A stretch of 5,068 nt of DNA from Candidatus Uhrbacteria bacterium (lineage in GTDB: Bacteria; Patescibacteriota; Patescibacteriia; 2-12-FULL-60-25), in NCBI GenBank assembly GCA_009691315.1, contig SICT01000073.1, positions 1 to 5,068 on the forward strand. The letters are read 5' to 3'. Made by a program: the position numbers and the translations under genes. A model generated the notes under the pieces. The model was not told where the DNA came from, ran no database searches, and worked only from the letters and a program-made list of their open reading frames with translations. Positions 5,021 to 5,068 of the stretch are shown piece by piece; within the stretch, counting starts at the first letter, position 1, and every line of letters begins with the position of its first letter.

Positions 5021-5068
5021 ATGCACATCCTCCTCGGAGCACTCGCCTATATCGTCGTGACCTTTCCG
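5021..5068 (+). CDS. N-terminus of a probable membrane protein, cut by the window end
   Basis: Sixteen codons are visible, MHILLGALAYIVVTFP, with no stop before the edge. The peptide is strongly hydrophobic, as expected for the first transmembrane helix of a small membrane protein. No convincing Shine-Dalgarno site is seen upstream (ACATCATCGT directly precedes the ATG), so the start is tentative. The opposite strand is also open here for 19 codons (stop at 5009-5011), so a minus-strand gene end is an alternative. The family cannot be named from 16 residues. Confidence 0.5.
   Translation, partial: MHILLGALAYIVVTFP

Noticed and set aside
5009..5068. Minus-strand open frame ending in KGHDDIGECSEEDVHTMM and a stop
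   Set aside because: It is plausible as a gene end, but it overlaps the ATG and hydrophobic N-terminus on the + strand, which fits the orientation of every other intact gene. Sixty bases at the edge cannot settle it.

Overview
The window looks like an accessory, rearranged stretch of a bacterial chromosome of moderate GC, with short genes almost all on the + strand. Intact genes alternate with pieces of broken ones. The mix of a divergent ABC ATPase, a stand-alone class I methyltransferase, an IDI-like NUDIX protein, an S51 peptidase E homologue and a RhuM-family protein, with few clear Shine-Dalgarno sites, suggests an uncultured lineage such as Patescibacteria (CPR). This is inference from gene content and is not proven by any marker in the window.

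Layout: 1-552 is the 3' part of an ABC transporter ATP-binding gene whose start lies outside the window. It is followed after 14 bp by a complete SAM-dependent methyltransferase (567-1346). Bases 1347-1713 hold no intact gene, but contain what look like decayed 3' ends of minus-strand genes and a terminator-like hairpin. A 142-residue protein of unknown family follows (1714-2142). Bases 2143-2461 hold a second minus-strand remnant, a perfect 13-bp hairpin and a truncated dihydrofolate-reductase/RibD-C-like gene (2319-2450). Then come three intact genes: NUDIX (2462-3055), peptidase E-like (3119-3751) and RhuM-family (3748-4782). The last two share a 4-base ATGA overlap and are probably cotranscribed. 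Bases 4783-5020 contain a third minus-strand remnant, and at 5021 a gene with a hydrophobic N-terminus starts and runs off the window.

The least expected feature is a family of three intergenic remnants. Read on the minus strand, each ends in HxGYI(S/H)I(P/H)KL followed within 4 to 8 residues by a stop codon. Two of them form 72-bp direct repeats without gaps (1565-1636 and 2199-2270) that flank the 142-residue gene. On the + strand each of these two is followed by a hairpin of different sequence that ends in GATTTTG. The third (4877-4915) is more diverged, but five of its codon differences from the first copy are synonymous third-base changes, which points to a protein-coding origin. The pattern suggests a gene family that has been repeatedly truncated as new genes were inserted, or a repeat that marks junctions of exchangeable small-gene modules.

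No pathway links the genes. NUDIX, peptidase E, RhuM and the DHFR fragment are typical of small, mobile accessory genes. I see no CRISPR array, rRNA, tRNA, transposase or integrase.
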